The notes under the pieces are model-generated. The model was not told the DNA's origin and searched no databases. It saw nothing but the letters and a program-made list of their open reading frames with translations. From Akkermansiaceae bacterium (lineage in GTDB: Bacteria; Verrucomicrobiota; Verrucomicrobiia; Verrucomicrobiales; Akkermansiaceae), in NCBI GenBank assembly GCA_015062005.1, contig SUVL01000003.1, positions 1 to 64,000 of the forward strand: a stretch of 64,000 bases of DNA, in the 5' to 3' direction. Below are positions 26,117 through 33,512 of the stretch, piece after piece. The first letter of the stretch is position 1, and each line of letters starts with the position of its first letter. The translations under genes were made by a program, and so were the position numbers.

Positions 26117-26667
26117 GCCTCTCTTTCCGGATTCTCGGCGCAGTGTTCCACCGGGAAGCGAAACCACAAGTGCCCAGGGGAGTCTTCCCCTGCCCCCTGC
26201 CCAGGCGCCTGAGCCCGCTGAGCCAGGCCGCTCTCAGCTGCGTTGCACGCCTGAGCCAGGAACTGGGGACAGACATACTCACCCTGCCTGTGATTTATGC
26301 CAGCCGGCATGGTGAACTGGAGCGCACACATGCCCTGTTCCAGGAATGGGCAGAGTTCGGCGAGATGTCGCCGGCGGGATTCTCGCTTTCGGTGCATAAT
26401 GCCACGGCTTCCCTGCTGGGACTGGCCTGCCACAACCAGAATAGCAGCACCACCCTGGCTGCTGGCCCGGAAACCCTGCAGATGGGGCTCCTGGAAACCC
26501 TCATGATCAGCAGGGACAGCGGTCCCTGCCTGTTTGTGTATGGAGATTGCCACCCCTCTCTTCAGGCGGCGGCGCTTGTTCTGGAACACGGCTCCGGCTC
26601 CACACGGAATCTGCCTGATAATCTGGAAGCACTTGAAGCATTATGGATAAGCGAGTCCCACCCATGA
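26104..26667 (+). CDS. APE cluster KS-like chain-length factor
   Basis: A 187-residue protein resembling only the N-terminal half of a ketoacyl synthase (PF13723-type beta-ketoacyl synthase-like domain). The pattern VIYASRHGELERTHALFQEW and FSLSVHNATASLLGLACHN is typical. The region equivalent to the active cysteine is not of the TACSS type, so it should be noncatalytic and act as the partner subunit that sets chain length in a heterodimer. Overlaps both neighbours, suggesting coupled synthesis. Confidence 0.8.
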   Translation: MAPLSLSFRILGAVFHREAKPQVPRGVFPCPLPRRLSPLSQAALSCVARLSQELGTDILTLPVIYASRHGELERTHALFQEWAEFGEMSPAGFSLSVHNATASLLGLACHNQNSSTTLAAGPETLQMGLLETLMISRDSGPCLFVYGDCHPSLQAAALVLEHGSGSTRNLPDNLEALEALWISESHP

Positions 26668-27395
26668 GCACATCCACCCGTCTGCGGTGTGTGCTGGCGG
26701 TTATGGACTATTTCTTCTTCGGGCTTGGCGGCTTGTGCATCTCCGTCGTTCTGGTGCTGATACGCCCATTATTTCCCCGCATGGAAAGGCCGCTGGGCAG
26801 CTTCGTGCTCCGGTATTCCTGGAAGCTTATGTGCCTTCTACTGCGCTGCACCTGGAACCTGCGGCTGCATGCCCCGCAGAAGAAGGAAATGGAGCAGTTG
26901 CGTTCCGCCATCATTGTAGCCAACCACCCGTCATTGATAGATGTTGTCATCCTCGCATCCATCATTCCGCGCTGCATGCTCATTGTCAAGCCGGCATTGC
27001 TCCGCTGGCCCTTTCTGCGCCCCATTCTCCGGAGACTCTGCATTGTGAACAATGGCGACGCACAGCAAATGCTCAAAGCTTCGCGAGAAGCCCTCGCCCA
27101 AGGCTACAACATTATTATTTTCCCGGAAGGCACCCGGACATCCCCCCACAAGAAGAACAAGCTGCAACGAGGCGCTTTTCACCTGGCCATCCAGAGTGGT
27201 GCTCCCATTGTCCCGATCCACATTCATACCAGCCAGCCATTCCTGACAAAGGAGGTCCCGTGGTGGTATGTGGGCGAGCACTGCCCGGTCTTCTCGCTGA
27301 CGCTCCATCCAGCAGTTTATGCCCGGCCCGGTGAATTGCCCCACCGGGAGGCAGTGCGGCTCAGCCACCAGATTGCCGAGCAGCTGGGGTTATAA
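26664..27395 (+). CDS. APE cluster PlsC-type 1-acyl-glycerol acyltransferase
   Basis: A 243-residue membrane acyltransferase with HX4D catalytic motif (ANHPSLIDVVIL), phosphate-binding FPEGTRTS, and a hydrophobic N-terminal helix pair (FFFGLGGLCISVVLVLIRP). Together with the LpxL-like enzyme it could build the lipid that carries the polyene. ATG 26664 is chosen because it overlaps the preceding stop (ATGA); the ORF track prefers 26643. The stop codon lies in the palindrome TTATAA shared with the convergent AMP-ligase gene. Confidence 0.85.
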   Translation: MSTSTRLRCVLAVMDYFFFGLGGLCISVVLVLIRPLFPRMERPLGSFVLRYSWKLMCLLLRCTWNLRLHAPQKKEMEQLRSAIIVANHPSLIDVVILASIIPRCMLIVKPALLRWPFLRPILRRLCIVNNGDAQQMLKASREALAQGYNIIIFPEGTRTSPHKKNKLQRGAFHLAIQSGAPIVPIHIHTSQPFLTKEVPWWYVGEHCPVFSLTLHPAVYARPGELPHREAVRLSHQIAEQLGL

Positions 27396-29084
27396 TGCAT
27401 ACTGCGGGGCAGATTCCTCCTGCTCCACACGAAGGCGCCCCTGGCAGACCTTGACTCCGGTCTCGCTGCGAATGTCTACTGCAACTTCACCCTCCTTGCG
27501 GGTCAGGCGCACCGTCTGCTCGTGGCCGGGAAGAGTCTCGGCTGAAAACTTGAGGCGAACAATTCCCACAACCCGCAGCCCCCAGTAGCGCTCAATGAGC
27601 GTATTGAGGCTCTGCAGAATCACCACCCCCGGCACCAGCGGATAGCCGGGAAAATGCCCGGTGAGGTAGAAGGAATCACGCACGAAGAGCAGTCGGAATA
27701 CCAACTCCTGCGCAGACTTGGTAAGAGGGCGCATGACCGGCAGCTGCAAGCGCTGGGCAAACAAAGAGCGCACCGCAGAGTGCTGCACCTTCCCCTGAGC
27801 ATTGCGGGGCAATTCGCCCACTACCCTCCACTTGCGCGGCAGCAATCCGGGTTCAACCTGGTGGGCAAGCACGCGACGCAGCTCCTTCTTGTATGCAGCA
27901 TACCCATACTTTTGCAGAAGGTCTGTACCCTCCGCGGCGGGTACCACCGCAACGGCCAGCCGATTCACGTTCTGCACGGGGAGCACCAAGGCACATGCCT
28001 GCGCCACCAGGGGCGAAGACGTGAGACACTGTTCCACTTCTGAAAGAGATACACGCTTATCAGCCAGCTTGACGATGCGGTCCACCCGCGGCAGCAAGCA
28101 GAAACGGCCATCCTCCGAAATCTCGGCAGAATCCCCCAGGTGCGCCTTTGTGCCCGCCGGCACTGCCGGGGATGAAATGCGCATTCCCTGTCCCGGGGCG
28201 AGTTCCAGCCTCACCCCCTGGAATGGCTGCCACAGCTGGGTCTCCAGCGGGTAGCGGTAGGCTGCCACCCCGGTTTCAGAACTCCCGAATATCTCCAGCA
28301 GGCGGCCGCCGGTCGTGGCAGATATGGAGGCGGCAACTGCCGGGGACAGCGGAGCCCCTGCGGAAACGAGGCGCACCGGGCGGTGGAGAAAGGAAACCAG
28401 CCCGGCATTCGCAGCCCAGACATTCAGAAACGCGGGCGTTGTAACCAGCCAGATCAGCGCCCCGGGGGTACTCAGATTCTCTACCCGCGACACCCAGGGT
28501 TCGAGTCCGTTAAACGCATCCGTATCCGTCAGGATACAATGGCTCAGGGGCAGTAATAAACCAAAGATGATACCGTAGGCGTGGTAAAACCGCACCGTGG
28601 AAAAGACCTCCTGAACCTCCGTATAATCCGGCAGCACTCCCTCCAGCATCTGTAATTCGGCTTCCAGATGGGCGAATGTGCGAATAATACGCTTGGGAGC
28701 CCCTGTGCTTCCGGAGGTAAAGAACTCCACCACCACTCTCCCGGGCTGTGCCGGTTCAAGTGGAGCAGGTTCTGCCCCTGGGGTCAGTTCATGCACAAAC
28801 ACAACATCCTCCCCTTGCAACTGCCGGCGGATATTCTTGCACAGATTGCCGGGGATAATGGTATAGACTCCGGCATGCAGACAGGCAAACAGACCTACTG
28901 CAAAATCATAATTATCTTCCATGTGCAGCACAGCGCTGTGGGTTCCACGCTGCTGCAAGGCCGCCACCATGCAGGCTACATCCCGTCGGAACGCAGCATA
29001 GTTGACTATCGAATCACGGCGCCGGAATAAATGCAACCCTGGCGATATGGGTTCTGACAACAACTTTGAAGGAAGAATCTTCAT
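27390..29084 (-). CDS. APE cluster AMP-dependent ligase fused to a hotdog dehydratase
   Basis: A 564-residue fusion. Residues 1-450 form an ANL-family adenylating enzyme with the ATP motif FFTSGSTGAPKRI, the IFGSSETG motif, the hinge VDRIVKLADKRVSLSEVE and a C-terminal lysine in RNAQGKVQHS. It should activate an aromatic acid and load it on an ACP. The last 110 residues are a FabA/FabZ-like dehydratase (FYLTGHFPGYPLVPGVVILQ, with the catalytic histidine). The ORF track start at 29120 lies within the upstream gene; ATG 29084 is chosen, 5 bases behind it. Tail overlaps the PlsC-type gene by 6 bases. Confidence 0.87.
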   Translation of the reverse strand: MKILPSKLLSEPISPGLHLFRRRDSIVNYAAFRRDVACMVAALQQRGTHSAVLHMEDNYDFAVGLFACLHAGVYTIIPGNLCKNIRRQLQGEDVVFVHELTPGAEPAPLEPAQPGRVVVEFFTSGSTGAPKRIIRTFAHLEAELQMLEGVLPDYTEVQEVFSTVRFYHAYGIIFGLLLPLSHCILTDTDAFNGLEPWVSRVENLSTPGALIWLVTTPAFLNVWAANAGLVSFLHRPVRLVSAGAPLSPAVAASISATTGGRLLEIFGSSETGVAAYRYPLETQLWQPFQGVRLELAPGQGMRISSPAVPAGTKAHLGDSAEISEDGRFCLLPRVDRIVKLADKRVSLSEVEQCLTSSPLVAQACALVLPVQNVNRLAVAVVPAAEGTDLLQKYGYAAYKKELRRVLAHQVEPGLLPRKWRVVGELPRNAQGKVQHSAVRSLFAQRLQLPVMRPLTKSAQELVFRLLFVRDSFYLTGHFPGYPLVPGVVILQSLNTLIERYWGLRVVGIVRLKFSAETLPGHEQTVRLTRKEGEVAVDIRSETGVKVCQGRLRVEQEESAPQYAL

Positions 29085-29089
29085 AGAAA

Positions 29090-29653
29090 TTATTGACGGA
29101 CACGACGGCGGACCAACCATTCACCAGCCATTAGCAGCCCGATTAACATATACGAAATACAACCGTTGTACCAGGTCCACACCGCCCAACTGCCGATCAG
29201 CGCCGTCAGGCCGGACACTCCGATATTGAAGCAGAAAAAGCCCACCCAGACCCAGGTCACCTTGCGGCAGTAGGAAACCGCCCCTGGGGGAAGCGGGGCG
29301 TCTCCTCGCTGGGCCATGGCAGCAAAGCGCTCCACCACAGTCGGCGGATTAAGCAGAGACCCGGCAAACTGCACCAGCAGAAGCCCGCTGACCAGAATGG
29401 GATAAAGCTTGAAGAAATCCGGGCTGTCCGTTGCCAGAACTGCGGAAAACAACAGAATAAGCACTGCAGGGCTGAGCAGCCGGACCAGGCGGCGGTCCCG
29501 CACCCAGCGGATAAGGCACACCACCACCAGCACCGGCAAAACAGCCAGGCAGATGTGCTGTAACTGCTCCCGGTATGAGCTCAGTACCCACAACACCAGA
29601 AGGGGGTACAGGATGGAGCAGATACCCCCCAGCACTCTCAGTGTGCGCATCAT
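29090..29653 (-). CDS. APE cluster polytopic membrane protein (COG4648-like)
   Basis: A 187-residue inner-membrane protein with about six hydrophobic helices (GICSILYPLLVLWVLSS near the N-terminus; VTWVWVGFFCFNIGVSGLTALIG toward the end). It matches the small predicted membrane protein that accompanies ACPs and the ligase in aryl polyene clusters; its function is not established. It overlaps the following ACP gene by 4 bases. Confidence 0.75.
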   Translation of the reverse strand: MMRTLRVLGGICSILYPLLVLWVLSSYREQLQHICLAVLPVLVVVCLIRWVRDRRLVRLLSPAVLILLFSAVLATDSPDFFKLYPILVSGLLLVQFAGSLLNPPTVVERFAAMAQRGDAPLPPGAVSYCRKVTWVWVGFFCFNIGVSGLTALIGSWAVWTWYNGCISYMLIGLLMAGEWLVRRRVRQ

Positions 29654-29901
29654 GCTGCGCCGACTGCTGCCTTGCTTATCACATCCAGCAGGTCGCCGTA
29701 ATTCCGGACCAATTTGAAATCCTCGGCCTGGAGACTGATGCCGTACTCCTTCTGCACCCGCACCACGATATCCACGGCATCGATGCTGTCCAGGTCAAAA
29801 GTCTCAAAAATATTCGTTTCTTCATTCAGGATGCTCACATCGCAATCGAATTCACTTTCGAGCACCTGGCGCACATACTGGTCTACTTCCTGTCGGGTCA
29901 T
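29650..29901 (-). CDS. APE cluster acyl carrier protein (second)
   Basis: An 83-residue ACP with the phosphopantetheine serine in FDLDSIDAVDIVV (about Ser39). It is acidic with a predicted four-helix layout and probably carries the growing polyene chain. Located 14 bases after the other ACP gene. Confidence 0.9.
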   Translation of the reverse strand: MTRQEVDQYVRQVLESEFDCDVSILNEETNIFETFDLDSIDAVDIVVRVQKEYGISLQAEDFKLVRNYGDLLDVISKAAVGAA

Positions 29902-29915
29902 ATTTCTGTTGGATA

Positions 29916-30197
29916 TTACCGGTTGTCTGCGACAAAACGGGCCAGCGAGGCCACATTGGCAAAGTGTTTATCAACGTCCTGAGTCTCCTGATTCAGGGCC
30001 ACCTGATAGCGACGCTTCAGCGCCACCCCAAGCTCCATGGCATCGATGGAATCCAGCCCCAGTCCATCCTCGCTGAATAACGGCATCTCCGGCTTGATAT
30101 CCTCCGGCTGCACATCTTCCAGTTCCAACGCATCAACAATAAGCTGCTGCAGTTCGGTAATCAAAAGCTCTTCTCTCTGTGTGTTGTCGTCACTCAT
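29916..30197 (-). CDS. APE cluster acyl carrier protein (first)
   Basis: A 93-residue ACP with phosphopantetheine attachment at LGLDSIDAMELGVAL (about Ser52). The ORF track begins at 30209; ATG 30197 is chosen because the -10 box of its promoter covers 30208-30213. It opens APE operon 4. Two distinct ACPs are the rule in aryl polyene clusters, perhaps one for the starter and one for elongation. Confidence 0.9.
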   Translation of the reverse strand: MSDDNTQREELLITELQQLIVDALELEDVQPEDIKPEMPLFSEDGLGLDSIDAMELGVALKRRYQVALNQETQDVDKHFANVASLARFVADNR

Positions 30198-30207
30198 GGG
30201 GGCACAC

Positions 30208-30236
30208 ATTCTAACAACTCTTTACCTGCATGTCAA
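30208..30236 (-). promoter_or_regulatory. Promoter of APE operon 4 (ACP to ligase)
   Basis: On the minus strand: consensus TTGACA (30231-30236), 17 bases, TAGAAT (30208-30213), then 10 bases to ATG 30197. The -10 overlaps the stop codon of the TIM-barrel gene. Confidence 0.8.
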
Positions 30237-31053
30237 TTCCCGCTTGCAGAGCTTCAGCGACATAACTATTTTCGGCGAATGTTCTGAAATGCTCCACCTC
30301 CCTCTTGAATTCTTCCAGAGCCTCCGGGCGGGTGCGGGTGGTTTCAATGGTGAGCATGGCCCCCGGAGCCAGGATACCGGGAATGAAGCGGGCAAAATCC
30401 AGCATCCCGTGCCCGAGCCGCGTGTGGTCATCAATGAGCAGCTCCGGGGACTTCATATCTGCCAGGTGATACATGACGGGGTGCAGGCTGTTCATCTCAT
30501 GCAGCATGCTCATCTGCTCCTGCTGCATATAATTGGCCGCACAGAGGGCATGAGGAATATCGAGGCAGAACCCGCAGCCGGCCACCTGCAAGACATGTCG
30601 GATTTCCTCCACGGAAGCCCCGCGACATTCCAGGATGCTCCCCTCATTCCGGGTGATGGCCGGTTTATTCTCAATCAGAGCACGGGGTTCATGCAGAGCT
30701 GCCAGCTGCCGGGCCGTTTCCGCAATGCAGCCGAAGGTTCCCCCGTGAAAAATGATGTACCGCGCCTCCAGCGCATCAGCAAAGCGGCGCATTTCATCAT
30801 AAATTCTGCGGTTTGCTGCGGTGCAATCCTCCCTGGCCAGATTGAAGCCATGCTTGAAATGAGCTGCGTGAACCACGCAGGGGATTCCCAGCGCTTTCCA
30901 CCCGGGCAGCGTATCGGCAGTGCCAGGCACCGCATACAGCTCCAGATAATCATACACCCCGGCATCATACAAGCGCCGCGCCTCACGCTGGCACACGCCT
31001 GTGTTCACCGACCACAATTTCAGGCCTATCTGATATCCCGGCACCGCACTCAT
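30211..31053 (-). CDS. Xylose-isomerase-like TIM-barrel protein (sugar isomerase/epimerase family)
   Basis: A 280-residue TIM barrel of the AP-endonuclease-2/sugar phosphate isomerase superfamily. Probable metal-ligand positions are seen in ALIENKP (Glu), FCLDIPHAL (Asp, His), YHLADMKS (His), HTRLGHGMLDF and LTIETTRT (Glu). The family includes isomerases, epimerases and 3-dehydroshikimate dehydratases; the reaction here cannot be told. It starts 13 bases after the unknown gene 31067-31915 and ends inside the APE operon 4 promoter, so it is probably co-transcribed with that gene and only possibly linked to pigment synthesis. Confidence 0.75.
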   Translation of the reverse strand: MSAVPGYQIGLKLWSVNTGVCQREARRLYDAGVYDYLELYAVPGTADTLPGWKALGIPCVVHAAHFKHGFNLAREDCTAANRRIYDEMRRFADALEARYIIFHGGTFGCIAETARQLAALHEPRALIENKPAITRNEGSILECRGASVEEIRHVLQVAGCGFCLDIPHALCAANYMQQEQMSMLHEMNSLHPVMYHLADMKSPELLIDDHTRLGHGMLDFARFIPGILAPGAMLTIETTRTRPEALEEFKREVEHFRTFAENSYVAEALQAGIDMQVKSC

Positions 31054-31066
31054 AAAAAACGTCAAT

Positions 31067-31915
31067 TCAAGCTAGCGGAGCATCCGACACCGTGGCACCG
31101 GTCATGATGTCGTGCTGTTCGATGAGGTCAGATTGCATCTTGCGCCCTGCGACGTCCACCAGGCGGCAGACGGATTTCCCGAGGCACGCGGATTCGTAGC
31201 GCTGAATCCAATCCTGCGCCTGCGGGGAAGAAACCGACTCCGAATCCACCGGCCGGGGATAGCCCGGCACGCCCACGCGGTATGGCTTGGGGGTGAGGCG
31301 GGCGCGCCAGCATTGCTGGCGGGTGCAGAGCGATTCATACAAGGGGTCGGCATGCAGCAGGCGGCATATCCGGTGCATCCGTTCGGAATCCGGCGCCAGT
31401 TCCCTGCCCGTCAGCATGACACGCCAGCCATTGTGCGTGCGGTACAGGCGGGCGCCCAGCGATTCATCCGCCGCGCACATATCACGCAGCGTCTGGAGCA
31501 GCTTTTCCTCCGGCGTGGTCTTTCTGCCGAAGAGGCCTTTCAGCCTATCCCCCAGCGAGAGCGGGAAATCATCCACATCCACAAAGCAGAGGGTAGTGCT
31601 GTTGAGCACCTGCACCCCATAGCGATTGCGAGTGATAATATTCTCCGCATCCACCTGCTCCACCACCGGCTCCAGCAGCAGGGTGGAGTATTCCTCCGAC
31701 TTCAGCTCATCCAGTGCGCGCAGGCGGGCGCAGTGTTCAGCCACCGCCTCCTCGCTTACCCCGCGCCGCGCGGCAAACTCAGAGCGGATGCGGAAGCGCT
31801 CCTCCAGTCGCTCCCGCGCCTCGCTCATCGAGCAGTACGATATGCCGCGCAATTTCCACAGCGAACCATCGCTGCCCCTGCGCCTCTCTGTAACCCAGTA
31901 GGGAGGAATCTTCAT
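31067..31915 (-). CDS. Conserved-looking protein with DVDD motif, unknown function
   Basis: This 282-residue soluble protein is not firmly recognised. A helical N-terminal half is followed by an acidic motif (TLCFVDVDDFPL, about residues 120-131), then RLYRTHNGWRVMLTGRE and a LHADPLYESLCTRQQCWRARLTPKPYR segment. The two aspartates followed by a Y-x-T-x-x-G-x-R motif recall metal-dependent primase-polymerase or nucleotidyl-transfer folds, but this is a weak structural guess. ATG 31915 lies 7 bases after a good -10 box, which rules out the 20-codon upstream extension in the ORF track. The TIM-barrel gene follows. Confidence 0.55.
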   Translation of the reverse strand: MKIPPYWVTERRRGSDGSLWKLRGISYCSMSEARERLEERFRIRSEFAARRGVSEEAVAEHCARLRALDELKSEEYSTLLLEPVVEQVDAENIITRNRYGVQVLNSTTLCFVDVDDFPLSLGDRLKGLFGRKTTPEEKLLQTLRDMCAADESLGARLYRTHNGWRVMLTGRELAPDSERMHRICRLLHADPLYESLCTRQQCWRARLTPKPYRVGVPGYPRPVDSESVSSPQAQDWIQRYESACLGKSVCRLVDVAGRKMQSDLIEQHDIMTGATVSDAPLA

Positions 31916-31922
31916 AATCCGG

Positions 31923-31951
31923 ATGATATTCCCCAGCCCACTCCAAGTCAA
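31923..31951 (-). promoter_or_regulatory. Promoter of the DVDD-protein gene, leaderless type
   Basis: On the minus strand: TTGACT (31946-31951), 17 bases, TATCAT (31923-31928), then 7 bases to ATG 31915. Confidence 0.7.
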
Positions 31952-31979
31952 CAAAAAACGGGAAGTTCTCTGCATTTGC

Positions 31980-32007
31980 TTGACCTGCCGGCCATTTACT
32001 GTATCCT
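31980..32007 (+). promoter_or_regulatory. Promoter of the gene at 32015, leaderless type
   Basis: TTGACC (31980-31985), 16 bases, TATCCT (32002-32007), then 7 bases to ATG 32015. It diverges from the promoter at 31923. Confidence 0.6.
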
Positions 32008-32014
32008 ATTGACG

Positions 32015-32965
32015 ATGAAAGTCAGCATCCAATCGCCCGCCACAAAGAAATTCATTTCCTTGTATATTCCGCTTGAGGGCAGGATTTATTCTGAAAGCGG
32101 GCAAATGATTGCCACCCTGGAGTACCGCCATAGCAGTGATTGCTTTCCGAGGCTTTCAATTCAGATGGGTGAGAATACCATCGAAATACGCTCCGATTGC
32201 CGGACAGGCAGCAAGGGTGAAATCTGCTTCAATGGCTCCCGGCGTGGTCGTTTCGACTGCACCATCAGCCACTACCCGATGTTCTTTGACAAAACGGGGC
32301 GCAGGATTCTGCATATGGAGACCGATGACTCAGACCGGCGTTTTCTCTGGGCTTTCCGCAATGGATTCAGCAAGAAAGAAGCAAAGGCCTACGCCGCCGC
32401 GCGTCATGCCTTGCTCGTCGGGCCCGATTATGTGCTGGCTTCCATCAACTCCGGCGTGTACAGGCCGGATTCTCGCATGAACAACTCGCTCTACCCCCTG
32501 ATGAACGAATCGGACGAGCAAATATGGGCCGCCCAATCCACCGAAACGCAGCTACTCATTCTGACAGGGGCCTGCTGGTGGCTGTGCTACGGTCTGCATT
32601 ATGCCAGCAAAGAAAGTGAGCACGCGGTCAGGAGCTGGGATGTTCAGGTAAACGTGCCCTCGACACGCTGTCTGGAGGGGCGGCTCACCCTCAATCCGGA
32701 GCACCTGCCACCTGTGAACGCCAGAACGGAATACCTTGCCACTCACCCGCTCATTGCCGGCATCTGGCTGGTATGCGGGCTGATGCTGGGGCTGGTTATC
32801 CTGCCGCTCCGCCAGCAGGAGTTCAATGCGGACTGCCTGGCGGCCACCATCTATACCTCACTCATTCCGGCCATCTGGCTTGCGGTTCGCCACTTACTCA
32901 GCAAAAACTCTGCAAAAAAGATTAAGGAGATTGAAATTCAGATTAACTCTGCAAATCAAGCTTGA
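32015..32965 (+). CDS. Unknown protein with beta-rich N-terminus and two C-terminal membrane helices
   Basis: A 316-residue protein I do not recognise. The first about 130 residues are rich in predicted beta strands, a middle helical part follows (KKEAKAYAAARHALL), and two hydrophobic segments near the end (PLIAGIWLVCGLMLGLVILPL and IYTSLIPAIWLAVRHLL) suggest membrane anchoring, with a charged tail. The ORF track fuses it to a 300-codon upstream frame antisense to the DVDD-protein gene; ATG 32015 is the likely start. The 3' end overlaps the convergent gene by 23 bases. Confidence 0.55.
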   Translation: MKVSIQSPATKKFISLYIPLEGRIYSESGQMIATLEYRHSSDCFPRLSIQMGENTIEIRSDCRTGSKGEICFNGSRRGRFDCTISHYPMFFDKTGRRILHMETDDSDRRFLWAFRNGFSKKEAKAYAAARHALLVGPDYVLASINSGVYRPDSRMNNSLYPLMNESDEQIWAAQSTETQLLILTGACWWLCYGLHYASKESEHAVRSWDVQVNVPSTRCLEGRLTLNPEHLPPVNARTEYLATHPLIAGIWLVCGLMLGLVILPLRQQEFNADCLAATIYTSLIPAIWLAVRHLLSKNSAKKIKEIEIQINSANQA

Positions 32966-33389
32966 AATACACCCAGCCGGTAGAGGGGGAGAACACCACC
33001 TCCCCGCTCCTCTTCGTGCGCCACAGCAGCAACCGGATTTCCTCGCTGCTCATCCAATCGCTCACGGTCTCCCCGGTGTAGGTCTCGTACCCCTGCGGGT
33101 TTGCGGGTATTCCATTCCCGGGCAAAGCCTCGGGAGCAAGTCTGAATGCACCTTCGATGCAGTATTCGGCATCCTGCCGTGGAATGCTCCGTGATTTCTG
33201 CACATCCTCCCCGGTGAGCTTATCAAGAACTGCCCAGGAAGCCTCTGCAACATCATCCATCTCCACACGAAACAGCTTGCAGACCGTTACCTTCTTCTCC
33301 CCCGAATCCTCCGTTACCACATAAACCACGGCAAGCACCAGAACTAGCGCAAGTAACCATTTCAGCACAACTCTCTTCGTGGCGGGCAT
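32943..33389 (-). CDS. Small membrane-anchored protein of unknown function
   Basis: A 148-residue protein with one N-terminal hydrophobic helix (LKWLLALVLVLAVVYVV, residues 8-24) and a soluble, probably periplasmic, domain with conserved-looking tryptophans at the end (WRTKRSGEVVFSPSTGWVYFKLDL). ATG 33389 lies 8 bases after TACAGT, so it is preferred over the ORF-track start at 33482. It overlaps the gene at 32015 tail-to-tail. Confidence 0.55.
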   Translation of the reverse strand: MPATKRVVLKWLLALVLVLAVVYVVTEDSGEKKVTVCKLFRVEMDDVAEASWAVLDKLTGEDVQKSRSIPRQDAEYCIEGAFRLAPEALPGNGIPANPQGYETYTGETVSDWMSSEEIRLLLWRTKRSGEVVFSPSTGWVYFKLDLQS

Positions 33390-33397
33390 ACTCAGGA

Positions 33398-33427
33398 ACT
33401 GTACATCACTCACAGTCTCACAGTCAA
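33398..33427 (-). promoter_or_regulatory. Promoter of the small membrane protein gene, leaderless type
   Basis: On the minus strand: TTGACT (33422-33427), 18 bases, TACAGT (33398-33403), then 8 bases to ATG 33389. Confidence 0.55.
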
Positions 33428-33474
33428 GTGCCTTTCCTGATTTCGTGCAAAAATCTGCATGGCAGCATTGCGGC

Positions 33475-33503
33475 TTGCACATGAGGGGGAATGGTGGTAT
33501 GCT
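33475..33503 (+). promoter_or_regulatory. Promoter of argH, leaderless type
   Basis: TTGCAC (33475-33480), 17 bases, TATGCT (33498-33503), then 9 bases to ATG 33513. Confidence 0.6.
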
Positions 33504-33512
33504 GGCCGCGTT

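Noticed and set aside
31112-32014. 300-codon upstream extension of the 32015 gene
   Set aside because: It is antisense to the DVDD-protein gene and includes the divergent promoter region.
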